Shown: positions 8,039-15,867, counted from the stretch's first letter. The stretch is 31,540 nt of DNA from DASXTS01 sp036505275 (GCA_036505275.1 DASXTS010000278.1:1-31540), one strand, 5' to 3'. Numbers and translations: made by a program. Notes: generated by a model from the letters alone, not told the origin.

Positions 8039-9271
8039 ATGACGACGGCACTTGTCATCGGCGGTGGCATAGCGGGTTCGGTGACCGCCATCGCGTTGCG
8101 CAGGGTCGGCATCGAGCCGATGGTGTACGAGGCGTACGACCACGACGCGGACGGTGTCGGGGCGTTCCTCACGCTGGCGGTGAACGGGCTGCGGGCGCTG
8201 GGCGCGCTCGACCTGACGGAGTTGGTGCGTACCACCGGCTTCGACACACCCCGGATGCGACTGCTCAGCGGCACCGGCCGGGTACTCGCCGAGTTTCCCA
8301 ACGGGCCGACGCTGCCGGACGGCACGATGAGCCAGACCCTCAAGCGGGCCGACCTGTACGCGGCGCTGCGGGACGAGGCGGTTCGCCGCGGCATCCCGGT
8401 GCACTACGGCAGGCGGCTGGTGGCCGCCGAGATCACCCCGGACCGTGGCGTGCTCGCGCGCTTCGACGACGGCAGCGTGGCCGGCGGCGACCTGCTGATC
8501 GGCGCCGACGGGCTGCAGTCGCGCACCAGGCGGATCGTCGACCCGGGCGCCCCGGCGGCGCGGTACATCGGCCTGCTGAACACCGGTGGGTACGCGCGGG
8601 GGGTTACCGTGCCCGGCGAGCCCGGCGTCATGCAGATGATCTTCGGCCGACGCTGCTTCTTCGGCTACGTGCCGCACCCCAACGGTGAGGTGTGGTGGTT
8701 CGCCAACCCGCCGCGCGCCGCTGAGCCGAGCCGCGAGGAGTTGGCCGCCATCCCGCCGGCGCGGTGGCGCGGCCACCTGCTTGATCTGTTCCGTCGGGAC
8801 AGCTCGCCGGCTGTCGAGCTGATCGAGGCCACCGCGGAGATCGCCGACGGGTGGGGCACCTACGACCTGCCGTCCGTGCCGACCTGGCGCAACGACCGGA
8901 TGGTCATCGTCGGGGACGCGGCGCACGCCACCTCGCCGGCGTCCGGGCAGGGCGCGTCGATGGCCATCGAGGACGCCGTGGTGCTGGCCAAGTGCCTTCG
9001 TGACGTGCCGGATATCGCCGAGGCGTTCGCGGCGTACGAGCGGCTGCGTCGCGACCGGGTCGAGCGGGTGGTCGCGCAGGGCAAACGCAACGGCACCGCG
9101 AAGGCCGCCGGCCCGGTCGGGCGGGTGGTGCGCGACCTCGTGCTGCCGGTCGTCGCAAAGCGGCTGGCGGCCAAGAACCCGATGGGCTGGATCTTCGACC
9201 ACGATGTGGACTGGTCGACGCCGGTCAGCTCGGCCGCCGGCCCGGTGCGTCCGGTGCACTCCCGCGGCTGA
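8039..9271 (+). CDS. FAD-dependent monooxygenase (group A, PHBH/UbiH-like)
   Basis: A 410-residue single-component flavin hydroxylase. The Rossmann motif for FAD is GGGIAG at residues 8-13 with E31 at the ribose position (VYEAYD), the DG motif appears as LIGADGLQSRTR, and the GD motif is IVGDAAHATSP with D293. These enzymes use NAD(P)H and oxygen to hydroxylate or epoxidise aromatic or polyketide-type substrates; TetX-like antibiotic-inactivating enzymes belong here too. The substrate cannot be told. ATG at 8039 has an excellent ribosome-binding site. The PadR boxes in its promoter suggest induction by the substrate or a related aromatic compound (inference). Confidence 0.92.
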   Translation: MTTALVIGGGIAGSVTAIALRRVGIEPMVYEAYDHDADGVGAFLTLAVNGLRALGALDLTELVRTTGFDTPRMRLLSGTGRVLAEFPNGPTLPDGTMSQTLKRADLYAALRDEAVRRGIPVHYGRRLVAAEITPDRGVLARFDDGSVAGGDLLIGADGLQSRTRRIVDPGAPAARYIGLLNTGGYARGVTVPGEPGVMQMIFGRRCFFGYVPHPNGEVWWFANPPRAAEPSREELAAIPPARWRGHLLDLFRRDSSPAVELIEATAEIADGWGTYDLPSVPTWRNDRMVIVGDAAHATSPASGQGASMAIEDAVVLAKCLRDVPDIAEAFAAYERLRRDRVERVVAQGKRNGTAKAAGPVGRVVRDLVLPVVAKRLAAKNPMGWIFDHDVDWSTPVSSAAGPVRPVHSRG

Positions 9272-9288
9272 CGCCGGCTACTCGCCGG

Positions 9289-9642
9289 CTACTCGCCGGT
9301 GGGGGGCCTGTTCCGCAGCAGGGCGAGGATGGCGTCCAGCTTGCCGTCGACGTCGGTCAGCCGGCCGTCCAGCTCGTCGAGCCGGTTGCCATGCCGCAGC
9401 TGGGCCGCCGAGATGCCGGTGAGTTTGCCGTCCAGGTCGGCGAGCCGCCCGTCCAGCTCGTCGAGCCGGTTGCCGTGCCGCAGCTGGATGGCGGCGATTC
9501 TGTTCAGCTTGCCGTCCGCATCGATCAGCCGGTTGCCATGCTGCTGAAGGGTGTTGGAGATCTCGGTGAGCATTTCGTAGATGGCCGAGATGTCGTTTTC
9601 GTGCTGGCGGACCTTCCGCTCGATCTCGGCCGGGATCGACAT
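9289..9642 (-). CDS. Small coiled-coil protein with heptad-based internal repeats
   Basis: A 117-residue hypothetical protein, almost all helical. The motif HGNRLDELDGRL recurs with spacings of 21 and 28 residues, multiples of seven, followed by D(L/V)DGKL. This gives a continuous coiled coil interrupted by Gly-Asn. The repeat is also visible in DNA (bases 9364-9398 and 9448-9482 are nearly identical). The reading direction follows the heptads: the opposite strand also has an open frame but gives Arg/Ser-rich sequence. ATG at 9642 has no clear ribosome-binding site. It converges on the monooxygenase. Similar Gly-Asn coiled coils occur in phage and tail-associated proteins, but no function is claimed. 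Confidence 0.65.
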   Translation of the reverse strand: MSIPAEIERKVRQHENDISAIYEMLTEISNTLQQHGNRLIDADGKLNRIAAIQLRHGNRLDELDGRLADLDGKLTGISAAQLRHGNRLDELDGRLTDVDGKLDAILALLRNRPPTGE

Positions 9643-9768
9643 GCACGGAGTTTAAGGACGACCGTCGGTGGCCACCGTGCGTGGCAAACCTCTCGCGACG
9701 AGCGGTCGATTTGGCACGCCCGACGGCCGAACGGCCTGCACCGGCGCCGATTGGGTAGCGTCACGCGA

Positions 9769-10011
9769 ATGGAAGACGAGGACATCTCCGCCCGGATCAG
9801 CCGGCTGGCCGAGGAGGAGCGGCGGCTGCACGCCGAGCACGTCGGAACGGGCCTGTCCGAGGCGGACGCGCGGCGGCTTGTGTCGATCGAGACGCAGCTG
9901 GACCAGTGCTGGGACCTGCTGCGCCAGCGGCGGGCGCTGCGCGAGATGGGCGAGGACCCCGACCAGGCCGGTGTGCGGGACGAGAGGACCGTCGAAGGTT
10001 ACCTGCAGTGA
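9769..10011 (+). CDS. DUF2630 family protein
   Basis: An 80-residue protein that fits the DUF2630 pattern: MEDEDISARISRLAEEERRL at the start, an LSEADARRL segment, then the most conserved block LDQCWDLLRQRRALREMGED with the EGYLQ ending. It is predicted to be a small soluble helical hairpin. The family is widespread in actinobacteria and has no established role. The start follows a weak ribosome-binding site. The last 13 bases overlap the end of a small open frame on the opposite strand. Confidence 0.9.
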   Translation: MEDEDISARISRLAEEERRLHAEHVGTGLSEADARRLVSIETQLDQCWDLLRQRRALREMGEDPDQAGVRDERTVEGYLQ

Positions 10012-10166
10012 CCGGTGGCGCCCAGCCGCGCCACCTCCTTGGCTGTCACGTACATCGCCCGGTCCACCTCGGTGGCCGTGCGGACGTCCAGGCTGGCCGG
10101 CGGCATCTCCAAGCCGACGGCCGGCCCGGCGGCCAGCTGGAACGCCCTGCCGCGCTCGCAGACCAC
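9999..10166 (-). CDS. Possible small protein downstream of the deacetylase
   Basis: An open frame of 55 residues from GTG 10166, ending TAKEVARLGATGHCR. The codons are strongly GC3-biased and the helix VDRAMYVTAKEVARLG looks like real protein. It follows the PIG-L gene by 31 bp on the same strand and ends inside the DUF2630 gene on the other strand. No ribosome-binding site is visible, and the frame stays open further upstream inside the deacetylase gene, so the start is unsure. Not recognised as any family; it could be a remnant of a larger gene. Confidence 0.4.
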   Translation of the reverse strand: MVCERGRAFQLAAGPAVGLEMPPASLDVRTATEVDRAMYVTAKEVARLGATGHCR

Positions 10167-10197
10167 GACGACGAGCAGCGAACCTACGCGTCGCCGC

Positions 10198-10995
10198 TCA
10201 CAGCCCGTCGAGCAGGTCGATCTCGGTGATCCCTGGACCCTGACCGCTGCGAATGAACCACTCGGTGCCGAAGACGTAGCTGAAGAGGTCGTCGGGCATG
10301 CTCAGGAAGAATGACTGCTCGCCGATCTGGCTGGCATGTGCGCGCATGGCGGCCCGTTTGTGTTTCAGGTACGGCCGGACGTCGACCGCCGCCGTGATCA
10401 CGTCCTCCGGCTTGCCAAATGCTTCCTCCGAGGTGTCGATGTCCGGCAGCTCGATGCCGGCCGCCGCGGCCTGCTCGGCGTATTCGGCCATGCCGCGCGT
10501 GACGTGGTCGCGGTTCATGGTGTTCTGATAGACCCGCGGCGTGCCGGCCAGCTCGGCCGCCCGCAGGCCGACCCGGTGCACCTGGATATGGTCCGGGTGG
10601 CCATAGCCGCCGTTGTCGTCGTAGCAGAGCAGGACCTCGGCGCGTTCCGCACGAAGGATGGCGGCCAGCTTCTCGGCGGCCTCCTCGACCGGCGCGGTCC
10701 AGAATGAGCCGGGCGCGCCGTTGGTGGGCGCGCCCATCATCCCGGAGTCGCGGTAGCCGAGGAACTCGGTGCGGTGCACGCCGAGGGTCTCCGCGGCGGC
10801 CAACGTCTCGGTCACCCGCCGCTCCCACAGCTCCTCGCCGTCGCCGAGCAGCCCGTCCGGCACCTCGCCGTGCTCGCCCCGGGTCGCCACGACCAGCACG
10901 ACCCGGTGGCCCTCCTCGAACGCCTTGCGCATCACCCCGCCGGTGCCGATGGACTCGTCGTCCGGGTGGGCATGAAAAGCCACCATCGTTGCCAC
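10198..10995 (-). CDS. PIG-L family deacetylase (MshB/Mca-like)
   Basis: A zinc-dependent N-acetylglucosaminyl deacetylase-type enzyme of about 265 residues. The zinc motif AHPDDE sits close to the N-terminus (FHAHPDDESIGTGG) and the third ligand lies in GGYGHPDHIQVHRVG, as in mycothiol enzymes MshB (GlcNAc-inositol deacetylase) and Mca (mycothiol S-conjugate amidase). Actinobacteria usually carry several paralogues, so the substrate is undecided. The frame is open to ATG 11040, but the conserved domain starts at VATMVAFHAHPDD, so GTG 10995 or ATG 10986 is more likely; neither has a strong ribosome-binding site. It lies downstream of the HxlR gene on the same strand, 366 bp away. Confidence 0.88.
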   Translation of the reverse strand: MATMVAFHAHPDDESIGTGGVMRKAFEEGHRVVLVVATRGEHGEVPDGLLGDGEELWERRVTETLAAAETLGVHRTEFLGYRDSGMMGAPTNGAPGSFWTAPVEEAAEKLAAILRAERAEVLLCYDDNGGYGHPDHIQVHRVGLRAAELAGTPRVYQNTMNRDHVTRGMAEYAEQAAAAGIELPDIDTSEEAFGKPEDVITAAVDVRPYLKHKRAAMRAHASQIGEQSFFLSMPDDLFSYVFGTEWFIRSGQGPGITEIDLLDGL

Positions 10996-11152
10996 ACATT
11001 GGACGGTACGCGAGCCCACCGACAGCCCGGCGGGGATCACCGGCGAGCATCAGCGCCAGAGACCAGTGCCGCACCTATCGTGGACGTTCTCGCGAGCGAT
11101 CCCAACCGGGCTAGCCAGCAATCCGGTCGCCCCGGATGGAGCACCCCGACGG

Positions 11153-11201
11153 CGAGGATGTGACATCGCCCCACTTCTACTGGGGAAATTCCACATCCTC
11201 G
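11153..11201. promoter_or_regulatory. Symmetric two-stem dyad between HxlR and PIG-L genes
   Basis: CGAGGATGTG (11153-11162) pairs perfectly with CACATCCTCG (11192-11201). Inside, CCCCA (11169-11173) pairs with TGGGG (11181-11185) around a 7-base loop, with 6-base internal loops on both sides. It lies in the 366-bp gap 10996-11361, which otherwise holds no convincing gene. It could be the terminator of the HxlR gene (minus strand) or a structured leader of the PIG-L gene. No T-run is present. Confidence 0.55.
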
Positions 11202-11361
11202 ACGCCGGAGGCGCCGTTCTACTGCGCCAGGACCACGCGTTCGTTGGGGACACAGTGGGTCATCGATAGGCCGGTGACGTCGCGGCTGCCGTTCCGCTCA
11301 CGACAGTGCGGCCGCCAAGCTCCGCTCGTCCAACTTGGTGAGAAGGTGTGCCCGTGCACCA

Positions 11362-11742
11362 TCAGCGCGACGCCGTCGACGAGCCGGCGGGCTGGTCGGC
11401 CCACTGCTCCGCCCACCGCTGCAGGCCGATCACCACGTCACGCAGGTCTTCGCCCTTCGGCGTGAGGTGGTAGGAGATCCGGACCGGCGTGGTGGGCAGC
11501 ACGCGCCGCTCGATGATGCCACGGTTCTCCAGCTCCTTGAGGCGCTCCGACAGCATGCGGTCGGTCAGCTCCGGGATGGCGTCGCGGATCTCGCTGAACC
11601 GCGTGGCGCCGGTGAGCATGGCGCGCAGGATCACCCCACTCCAGCGCCGGCCGACCAGCTCGATGGCCTCCTGGTAGGTGGCACAGTAGATGCCCGTCAG
11701 CTCCTCGGGGACATCGCCGGCCACGCCGCCAGGATACGGCAC
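11362..11742 (-). CDS. HxlR-family winged-helix regulator
   Basis: A 126-residue MarR-like HxlR regulator. It has the conserved Cys near the N-terminus (C20, GIYCATYQEAIELVGRRW), the recognition region TRFSEIRDAIPELTDRMLSE with RLKELENRGIIERRV, and the wing RISYHLTPKGEDL. In redox-sensing members this cysteine is the switch; whether it is here is unknown. GTG at 11742 is the farthest start; GTG seven codons in is possible. It is divergent from a DoxX gene across an AT-rich gap. HxlR/DoxX pairs are common and fit control of DoxX by electrophile or oxidative stress (inference). Confidence 0.92.
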   Translation of the reverse strand: MPYPGGVAGDVPEELTGIYCATYQEAIELVGRRWSGVILRAMLTGATRFSEIRDAIPELTDRMLSERLKELENRGIIERRVLPTTPVRISYHLTPKGEDLRDVVIGLQRWAEQWADQPAGSSTASR

Positions 11743-11846
11743 CGCAGCGACTTATAAATTATTAGCAACTTCTGGGAATATATGGGCTTCCTTCGTCGCT
11801 CAGCGGGGTGACGACGCTCGAACTACCCCTCGATCGGAGCACAGAC
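11743..11846. promoter_or_regulatory. AT-rich divergent promoter gap between HxlR and DoxX genes
   Basis: Bases 11751-11787 are markedly AT-rich in a GC-rich genome, with TTATAAATTATTA at 11752-11764 and AATATATG at 11777-11784. No clean -35/-10 pair could be set. The position between a regulator and its divergent neighbour makes it the likely HxlR operator. GGAG at 11836-11839 serves DoxX ATG 11847. Confidence 0.55.
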
Positions 11847-12395
11847 ATGGATCTCGACCTCGGCCTGCTGATCATCCGCGTGGTCGTCGGCCTGCTGTTC
11901 GTCGGCCACGGCACCCAGAAGCTGTTCGCCTGGTTCGGCGGTCATGGGCTGCCCGGCACCGCCGGGTTCTTCGGCCAGCTCGGCTACCCCGCGCCCAGGC
12001 TCGCCGCGCTCGCCGCTGGACTCACCGAGGCCGGCGCCGGCCTGCTGTTCGCGCTCGGCCTGCTCACCCCGCTGGCCGCGGCCGGACTCATCGGCGTGAT
12101 GCTGACCGCGGCCATCACGGTGCACCGGCGTAACGGCGTGTGGATCAGCAACGGCGGCTACGAGTACAACCTCGTGCTCGCCGCCACGGCCGCGGGCCTC
12201 GCGCTGACCGGTCCGGGCGGCTGGTCGCTCGACGCCCTGTTCGGCTGGGACGATCTGGCCACCGGCTGGCGCCTCGCCGCCATCGCGCTCGGCCTGATCG
12301 CGGGCCTGCTGGTCGCCGGCCCCGCGGTGAACGCCAGCCGCGCCACCGCGACCAAGGCGACCACCGAGGCTGCCGCGGCGCCCGCCTCCCAGTAG
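11847..12395 (+). CDS. DoxX family membrane protein
   Basis: A 182-residue integral membrane protein with four hydrophobic helices. The N-terminal helix IIRVVVGLLFVGHGTQKLFAWF and the following GLPGTAGFFGQLGYP are the DoxX signature; further helices are near GLTEAGAGLLFALGLLTPL, YNLVLAATAAGLAL and LAAIALGLIAGLLVAGPAV. The C-terminus is an Ala/Thr-rich tail. DoxX proteins are linked to redox homeostasis, in mycobacteria through a membrane oxidoreductase complex with SodA and a thiosulfate sulfurtransferase. ATG 11847 has GGAG seven bases upstream; an in-frame GTG at 11808 would add 13 residues without a ribosome-binding site. A strong hairpin follows the stop. Confidence 0.92.
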   Translation: MDLDLGLLIIRVVVGLLFVGHGTQKLFAWFGGHGLPGTAGFFGQLGYPAPRLAALAAGLTEAGAGLLFALGLLTPLAAAGLIGVMLTAAITVHRRNGVWISNGGYEYNLVLAATAAGLALTGPGGWSLDALFGWDDLATGWRLAAIALGLIAGLLVAGPAVNASRATATKATTEAAAAPASQ

Positions 12396-12410
12396 ATCAA
12401 CTGGCAGGGT

Positions 12411-12465
12411 GTTCCGCGCCGCCGGGTCCGGATAACCTCCGGAAACGTCGGCGGCGGCGCGGAAC
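12411..12465 (+). terminator. Strong stem-loop after DoxX (likely terminator)
   Basis: GTTCCGCGCCGCCG (12411-12424) pairs over 14 bp with CGGCGGCGCGGAAC (12452-12465), starting 16 bp after the DoxX stop. A nested TCCGG/CCGGA stem (12427-12431, 12439-12443) lies in the loop. There is no U-tract, as is usual for actinobacterial terminators. Confidence 0.75.
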
Positions 12466-12854
12466 ATTCGCGCGTTTCGGGTAGGCGGGGTTAATTGCGG
12501 TTGACAATGAATCGGCCAATGAATCGGACATCGGGTCGGAAGGCAGCGCCGTACCTGTGCGCCTGCGTGTGATGCCGGCAGGCCAGCACACGCAAGCTGC
12601 GACGCGGCACCGGACAAAAGAACGACTCCAGTATGCGGCGTCCCCGGCTCAGCCCGTCCCCGACCATCCCGGAAGCCGCCGGCCCAACACCGGGACCGGA
12701 AACCCACTCCCGTCCAAACCCTTCTTTGCACGCGACCACTGGCCTCATCGGGGCACAACTTCGTCCGCCTTGCCGTCCACTGCCGGCCGGAGGCCCCCGA
12801 CAGCCACCTACGGCTGGTGGTCCACACGGCGAGGCCCTGCCCGCCCGCGGCCGG
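12466..12854. other. Gene-free gap with 12-bp direct repeat and TTGACA
   Basis: No open frame here has convincing protein content; frames on both strands give Arg/Pro-rich or mixed sequence without ribosome-binding sites. CAATGAATCGG occurs twice in tandem at 12505-12515 and 12517-12527, and TTGACA at 12501-12506 overlaps the first copy, but no good -10 lies 16-18 bp on. The base composition is less GC-rich than the neighbours around 12480-12620. Confidence 0.4.
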
Positions 12855-13661
12855 CTAGCGCTTGCGGCCGACGGCGGCGTAGAGGTTGGAGTGGTGCGGG
12901 TTGTCGCCGACGTCCTCCGGGAATTCCGGGCGCCACTGAGCTGTGTAGACCAGACCGGGCTCGACCAGGTCGAAGCCGTCGAAGAACCGCAGTACCTGGT
13001 CGTATGGCCGGGGGTAGGCCGGCTCCTGGGTGGTCTTGAACACCTCGACGGCCCTGGCCATCTCCTCGGGCATGCCGTCCGGGGTGAAGTGCGACATGGC
13101 GAGGTCGCTGCCGGACGCGAGCCGGTCGCGGTAGCGGCGGACCACCCCCGAGGGGTCGTCGGAGTCGGGGATGAACTGCATTACGCCAACCATGAGCAGG
13201 CCGAGCGGCTGGTCCAGGTCCAGCAGCCGGTGCGCCTCTGGGCTGTCCAGGATCATCTCGGGGTTGCGCAGGTCGGCCCGGATGACCGAGGCTCCGTCGT
13301 TGCCGGCGAGCAGCAGATGACTGTGCGCGACGGCGATGGCCTCGATGTCGACGTACAGCACGCGGCAGGACGGGTCGGCCTGCTGGGCCACCTCGTGCAC
13401 GTTGCCGACTGTGGGGATGCCGGAGCCGAGGTCGAGGAACTGGCGGATGCCGGAATCGACCATGAACAGCACCGCCCGGCGCAGGAAGCCGCGGTTGAGC
13501 CGGGCCATCTGCCTGGCCGGAACGGCCTGCAGCAGCCGTTCGGCGGCCTGTCGGTCGGGCGCGAAGTTGTGGCCGCCACCGAGCACATAGTCATAGATGC
13601 GCGCCGAGCTCGGCACGTCGACGTTGACCCCCTCCGGGATCCAAGCCAACTTTTCCTGCAC
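12855..13661 (-). CDS. S-adenosyl methyltransferase (DUF574 / Methyltransf_19)
   Basis: A 268-residue SAM-dependent methyltransferase of the DUF574 family, expanded in actinomycetes. The family opening is VPSSARIYDYVLGGGHNFAPDR. The SAM-binding motif I is FLDLGSGIPTVGN (D77-x-G-S-G81), and the acidic residue after strand 2 is in VLYVDIEAIAVAHS. The substrate is unknown; members are abundant in Streptomyces and sit beside varied regulators. GTG at 13661 begins 7 bp after the stop of the PAS/GGDEF gene, with AAAGGTG as a ribosome-binding site overlapping that stop, so the two are cotranscribed. Confidence 0.9.
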   Translation of the reverse strand: MQEKLAWIPEGVNVDVPSSARIYDYVLGGGHNFAPDRQAAERLLQAVPARQMARLNRGFLRRAVLFMVDSGIRQFLDLGSGIPTVGNVHEVAQQADPSCRVLYVDIEAIAVAHSHLLLAGNDGASVIRADLRNPEMILDSPEAHRLLDLDQPLGLLMVGVMQFIPDSDDPSGVVRRYRDRLASGSDLAMSHFTPDGMPEEMARAVEVFKTTQEPAYPRPYDQVLRFFDGFDLVEPGLVYTAQWRPEFPEDVGDNPHHSNLYAAVGRKR

Positions 13662-13668
13662 CTTTGCA

Positions 13669-15867
13669 TCACCTTTCGTGATCGGTCGGTAGCGGGAAGC
13701 TTACGAGCAACGGCAAGACCCCGGCGGCGGGTACCGCCGGCGCTAGACAGCAGCCCTGCCCTATGTCGGCGCCCACCGAGCGCCACCACGCGACCTGTTC
13801 CTCGGTGTCCAGGCCGCCGACGGCGACGGTGGCCCCGCAGGAGTGCGCCAGCGCGAGCAGGTCCGGAATCGCCTTGGCCACCAGGGAGCCGCGGTACGGC
13901 CGAGGGGTGACGTGCCAGCGGAGCTCCTCGGCCACCCGCAACGCGCGCACCGGCAAGTCCTCGAGGTGCGCCAGGTCGGCAATGCCGCCGTACTCGACGA
14001 GCACGAGCGTCACGCCGAGGTCCGCCAGCGCGCGCAGGCCGTCCCGCGCCTCGACGGCGGCAGGATCCGGTCCGGCCTCCAACCCGGCATCGGATGCACC
14101 GCCAAGCACCCGCACCGGGACGCCGAGCCGCAGGTCGGCGACGCCGGCGCCCAGGGCGCCCCGCACCACCGACACCAGGTCCGGGTCGAGCGCCTGCTGC
14201 GCGGCCAGGTCGACGTGCAGCGACGGTGCGGCGACATGCGGCGCCGCGTGCCACCCGGCGAGCTGCTCGCCTGCGGTGCGCAGGAGCCACTCCCCCATCG
14301 GCAACACCAGGCCGGTCTCCGCGGCCAGCTCCAGGCAGGTGCGGTGTTTCAACGGGCCGTGCTTCGGGTGGTCCCAGCGCAGCCGGGCCTCGACGGCGAG
14401 CACCGCGCGGTCGGCCAGCCGCACCAGCGGCTGGTACTCCAGGCCGATCTCGCCGCTCTCCCAGGCGCCGGCCATCGCGGCAGCCAGCCGGCTGCGGGCC
14501 CGCTGGTCGGCGTCGCGGTGCTGGTCGTAGCAGCCCCACTGCCTGGTGCCGCCGCTCTTGACCCGCCGCAGGGTGGCCTCGGCGGCGCGCAGCAGCTCGG
14601 CCGGGTCGATGGCGCCGCCGCGGTGCTCCACGACGCCGATGCAGGCCGAGACGGCCACCCCGGCGCCGCCGATGAACACCGGCTCGGCCAGCTCGGAGTT
14701 GATCCGCGCGGCCACGGCGGCCACGTCCGGCGAGGTCGGCGTCCGCTCGAGGAGGATGGCGAACTCGTCGTCGCCGAAGCGCGCCACCGTAGCCTTCTCG
14801 TCGGCCAGCATCGCCAGCAGGCGGGCCGCCACCGAGCGCAGCAGCTGGTCGCCGACCCGGCGGCCGAGCCCCTCGTTGACGACCGTGAAGCCATCCAGGT
14901 CGATCTTGAACAGGGCGATCGCCGCGGTCGGGTTCGCCCGCCCGACCACGCTCTCCAGCCTGGACAGGAAGTACACCTGGTTGGGCAGTCCGGTGAGGGC
15001 ATCGTGCAGCGACTGGTGATTGAGTCGCTCGCCGAGCAGGTGCAGCGCAGTGACGTCGTCGACCATCGTGACCTGCCTGGTCGGCCGACCCTCCGAGTCA
15101 CGCAGCACGGAGATCGCAAGGTGGGCCCAGGCGACGTCCCCGTCGGCGCACATCAGCCGCAGCCGCGGTTCCAACCGTCGCCGGGACAGCTCGGCGTCGA
15201 CCAGCCGCTGATGGGCGCCGGCGAGCTGGGCGGCGTCGTCGGGATGGAACAGCTCCTGCAGCGACAGCCCGACCAGCTCGATCGCCGGCCGGCCGACGAT
15301 CTCGCCGAGCGCCTCGTTCACCTCGAGAAGCTTGCCGTCCAGGTCGCTGATGGCGATGCCGACCGCGGAGGAGGCGAACAGCTCGCGGAACCGCACCTCG
15401 CTCATCCGCAGCTCGCGCTCGGCGTCCCGGCTGGCCTTGAGCAGCGCTTGCTTCACCGTCTCCTGCTGGTCGAGCGTCGTGGCCCGCAGCGCGGCCGCGT
15501 ACCCGGCGGCCAGCCCGCCGAGCAGCGCCACCACGCGCTCGGTCATCCTCTGCACACCGCGCCGCTGCGCGATACCACGCAGCTCGTCGTCGGCGAGCAG
15601 GGCCCGCCCGAGCACCTCGATGGTGCGGCTGAGGCTCTCCTCACCGGTGAAGTGCTCGGCGACCAGCCCGCGGCCGATCCCGACGGCGGGAGCGGTCGAG
15701 AACGCCTCGGCGGCGGCCGCGTCGAACAGGTCGTCGAGCATGCCGCGGAGCAGGTTCGCCACGGCGTCGCGGGATGCCGCCACGTAGGCACTGGTACCAA
15801 GTGCGGCCACCCACTCCAGGGCGAACCCGGCCCGCGAGAGGCCAGTCGGCGCCTGCTCGGTGGTCAT
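13669..15867 (-). CDS. PAS-GGDEF-EAL protein with degenerate catalytic motifs
   Basis: A 732-residue signalling protein. Residues ~1-150 are a helical domain without a known motif, ~155-280 a PAS domain (VRFRELFASSAVGIAISDLDG), ~290-450 a GGDEF domain (HDALTGLPNQVYFLSRLE), and ~460-725 an EAL-type domain. The GGDEF signature reads G365-D-D-E-F369, losing the second glycine needed for GTP. The EAL signature reads E493-A-R (AVEARLRWDHP), and the later EAL metal and catalytic blocks are not recognisable. It is therefore more likely a c-di-GMP or nucleotide sensor than a cyclase or phosphodiesterase (inference). No membrane segment is seen. It heads an operon with the DUF574 methyltransferase. 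ATG 15867 lacks a clear ribosome-binding site. Confidence 0.88.
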   Translation of the reverse strand: MTTEQAPTGLSRAGFALEWVAALGTSAYVAASRDAVANLLRGMLDDLFDAAAAEAFSTAPAVGIGRGLVAEHFTGEESLSRTIEVLGRALLADDELRGIAQRRGVQRMTERVVALLGGLAAGYAAALRATTLDQQETVKQALLKASRDAERELRMSEVRFRELFASSAVGIAISDLDGKLLEVNEALGEIVGRPAIELVGLSLQELFHPDDAAQLAGAHQRLVDAELSRRRLEPRLRLMCADGDVAWAHLAISVLRDSEGRPTRQVTMVDDVTALHLLGERLNHQSLHDALTGLPNQVYFLSRLESVVGRANPTAAIALFKIDLDGFTVVNEGLGRRVGDQLLRSVAARLLAMLADEKATVARFGDDEFAILLERTPTSPDVAAVAARINSELAEPVFIGGAGVAVSACIGVVEHRGGAIDPAELLRAAEATLRRVKSGGTRQWGCYDQHRDADQRARSRLAAAMAGAWESGEIGLEYQPLVRLADRAVLAVEARLRWDHPKHGPLKHRTCLELAAETGLVLPMGEWLLRTAGEQLAGWHAAPHVAAPSLHVDLAAQQALDPDLVSVVRGALGAGVADLRLGVPVRVLGGASDAGLEAGPDPAAVEARDGLRALADLGVTLVLVEYGGIADLAHLEDLPVRALRVAEELRWHVTPRPYRGSLVAKAIPDLLALAHSCGATVAVGGLDTEEQVAWWRSVGADIGQGCCLAPAVPAAGVLPLLVSFPLPTDHER

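Noticed and set aside
11050..11269. Short frames on both strands in the HxlR/PIG-L gap
   Set aside because: They cross the structured dyad, lack ribosome-binding sites and show no protein-like pattern.
12557..13039. Plus-strand frame running from the gene-free gap into the DUF574 gene
   Set aside because: Arg/Pro/Gly-rich shadow without start signals; overlaps a firm methyltransferase on the other strand.
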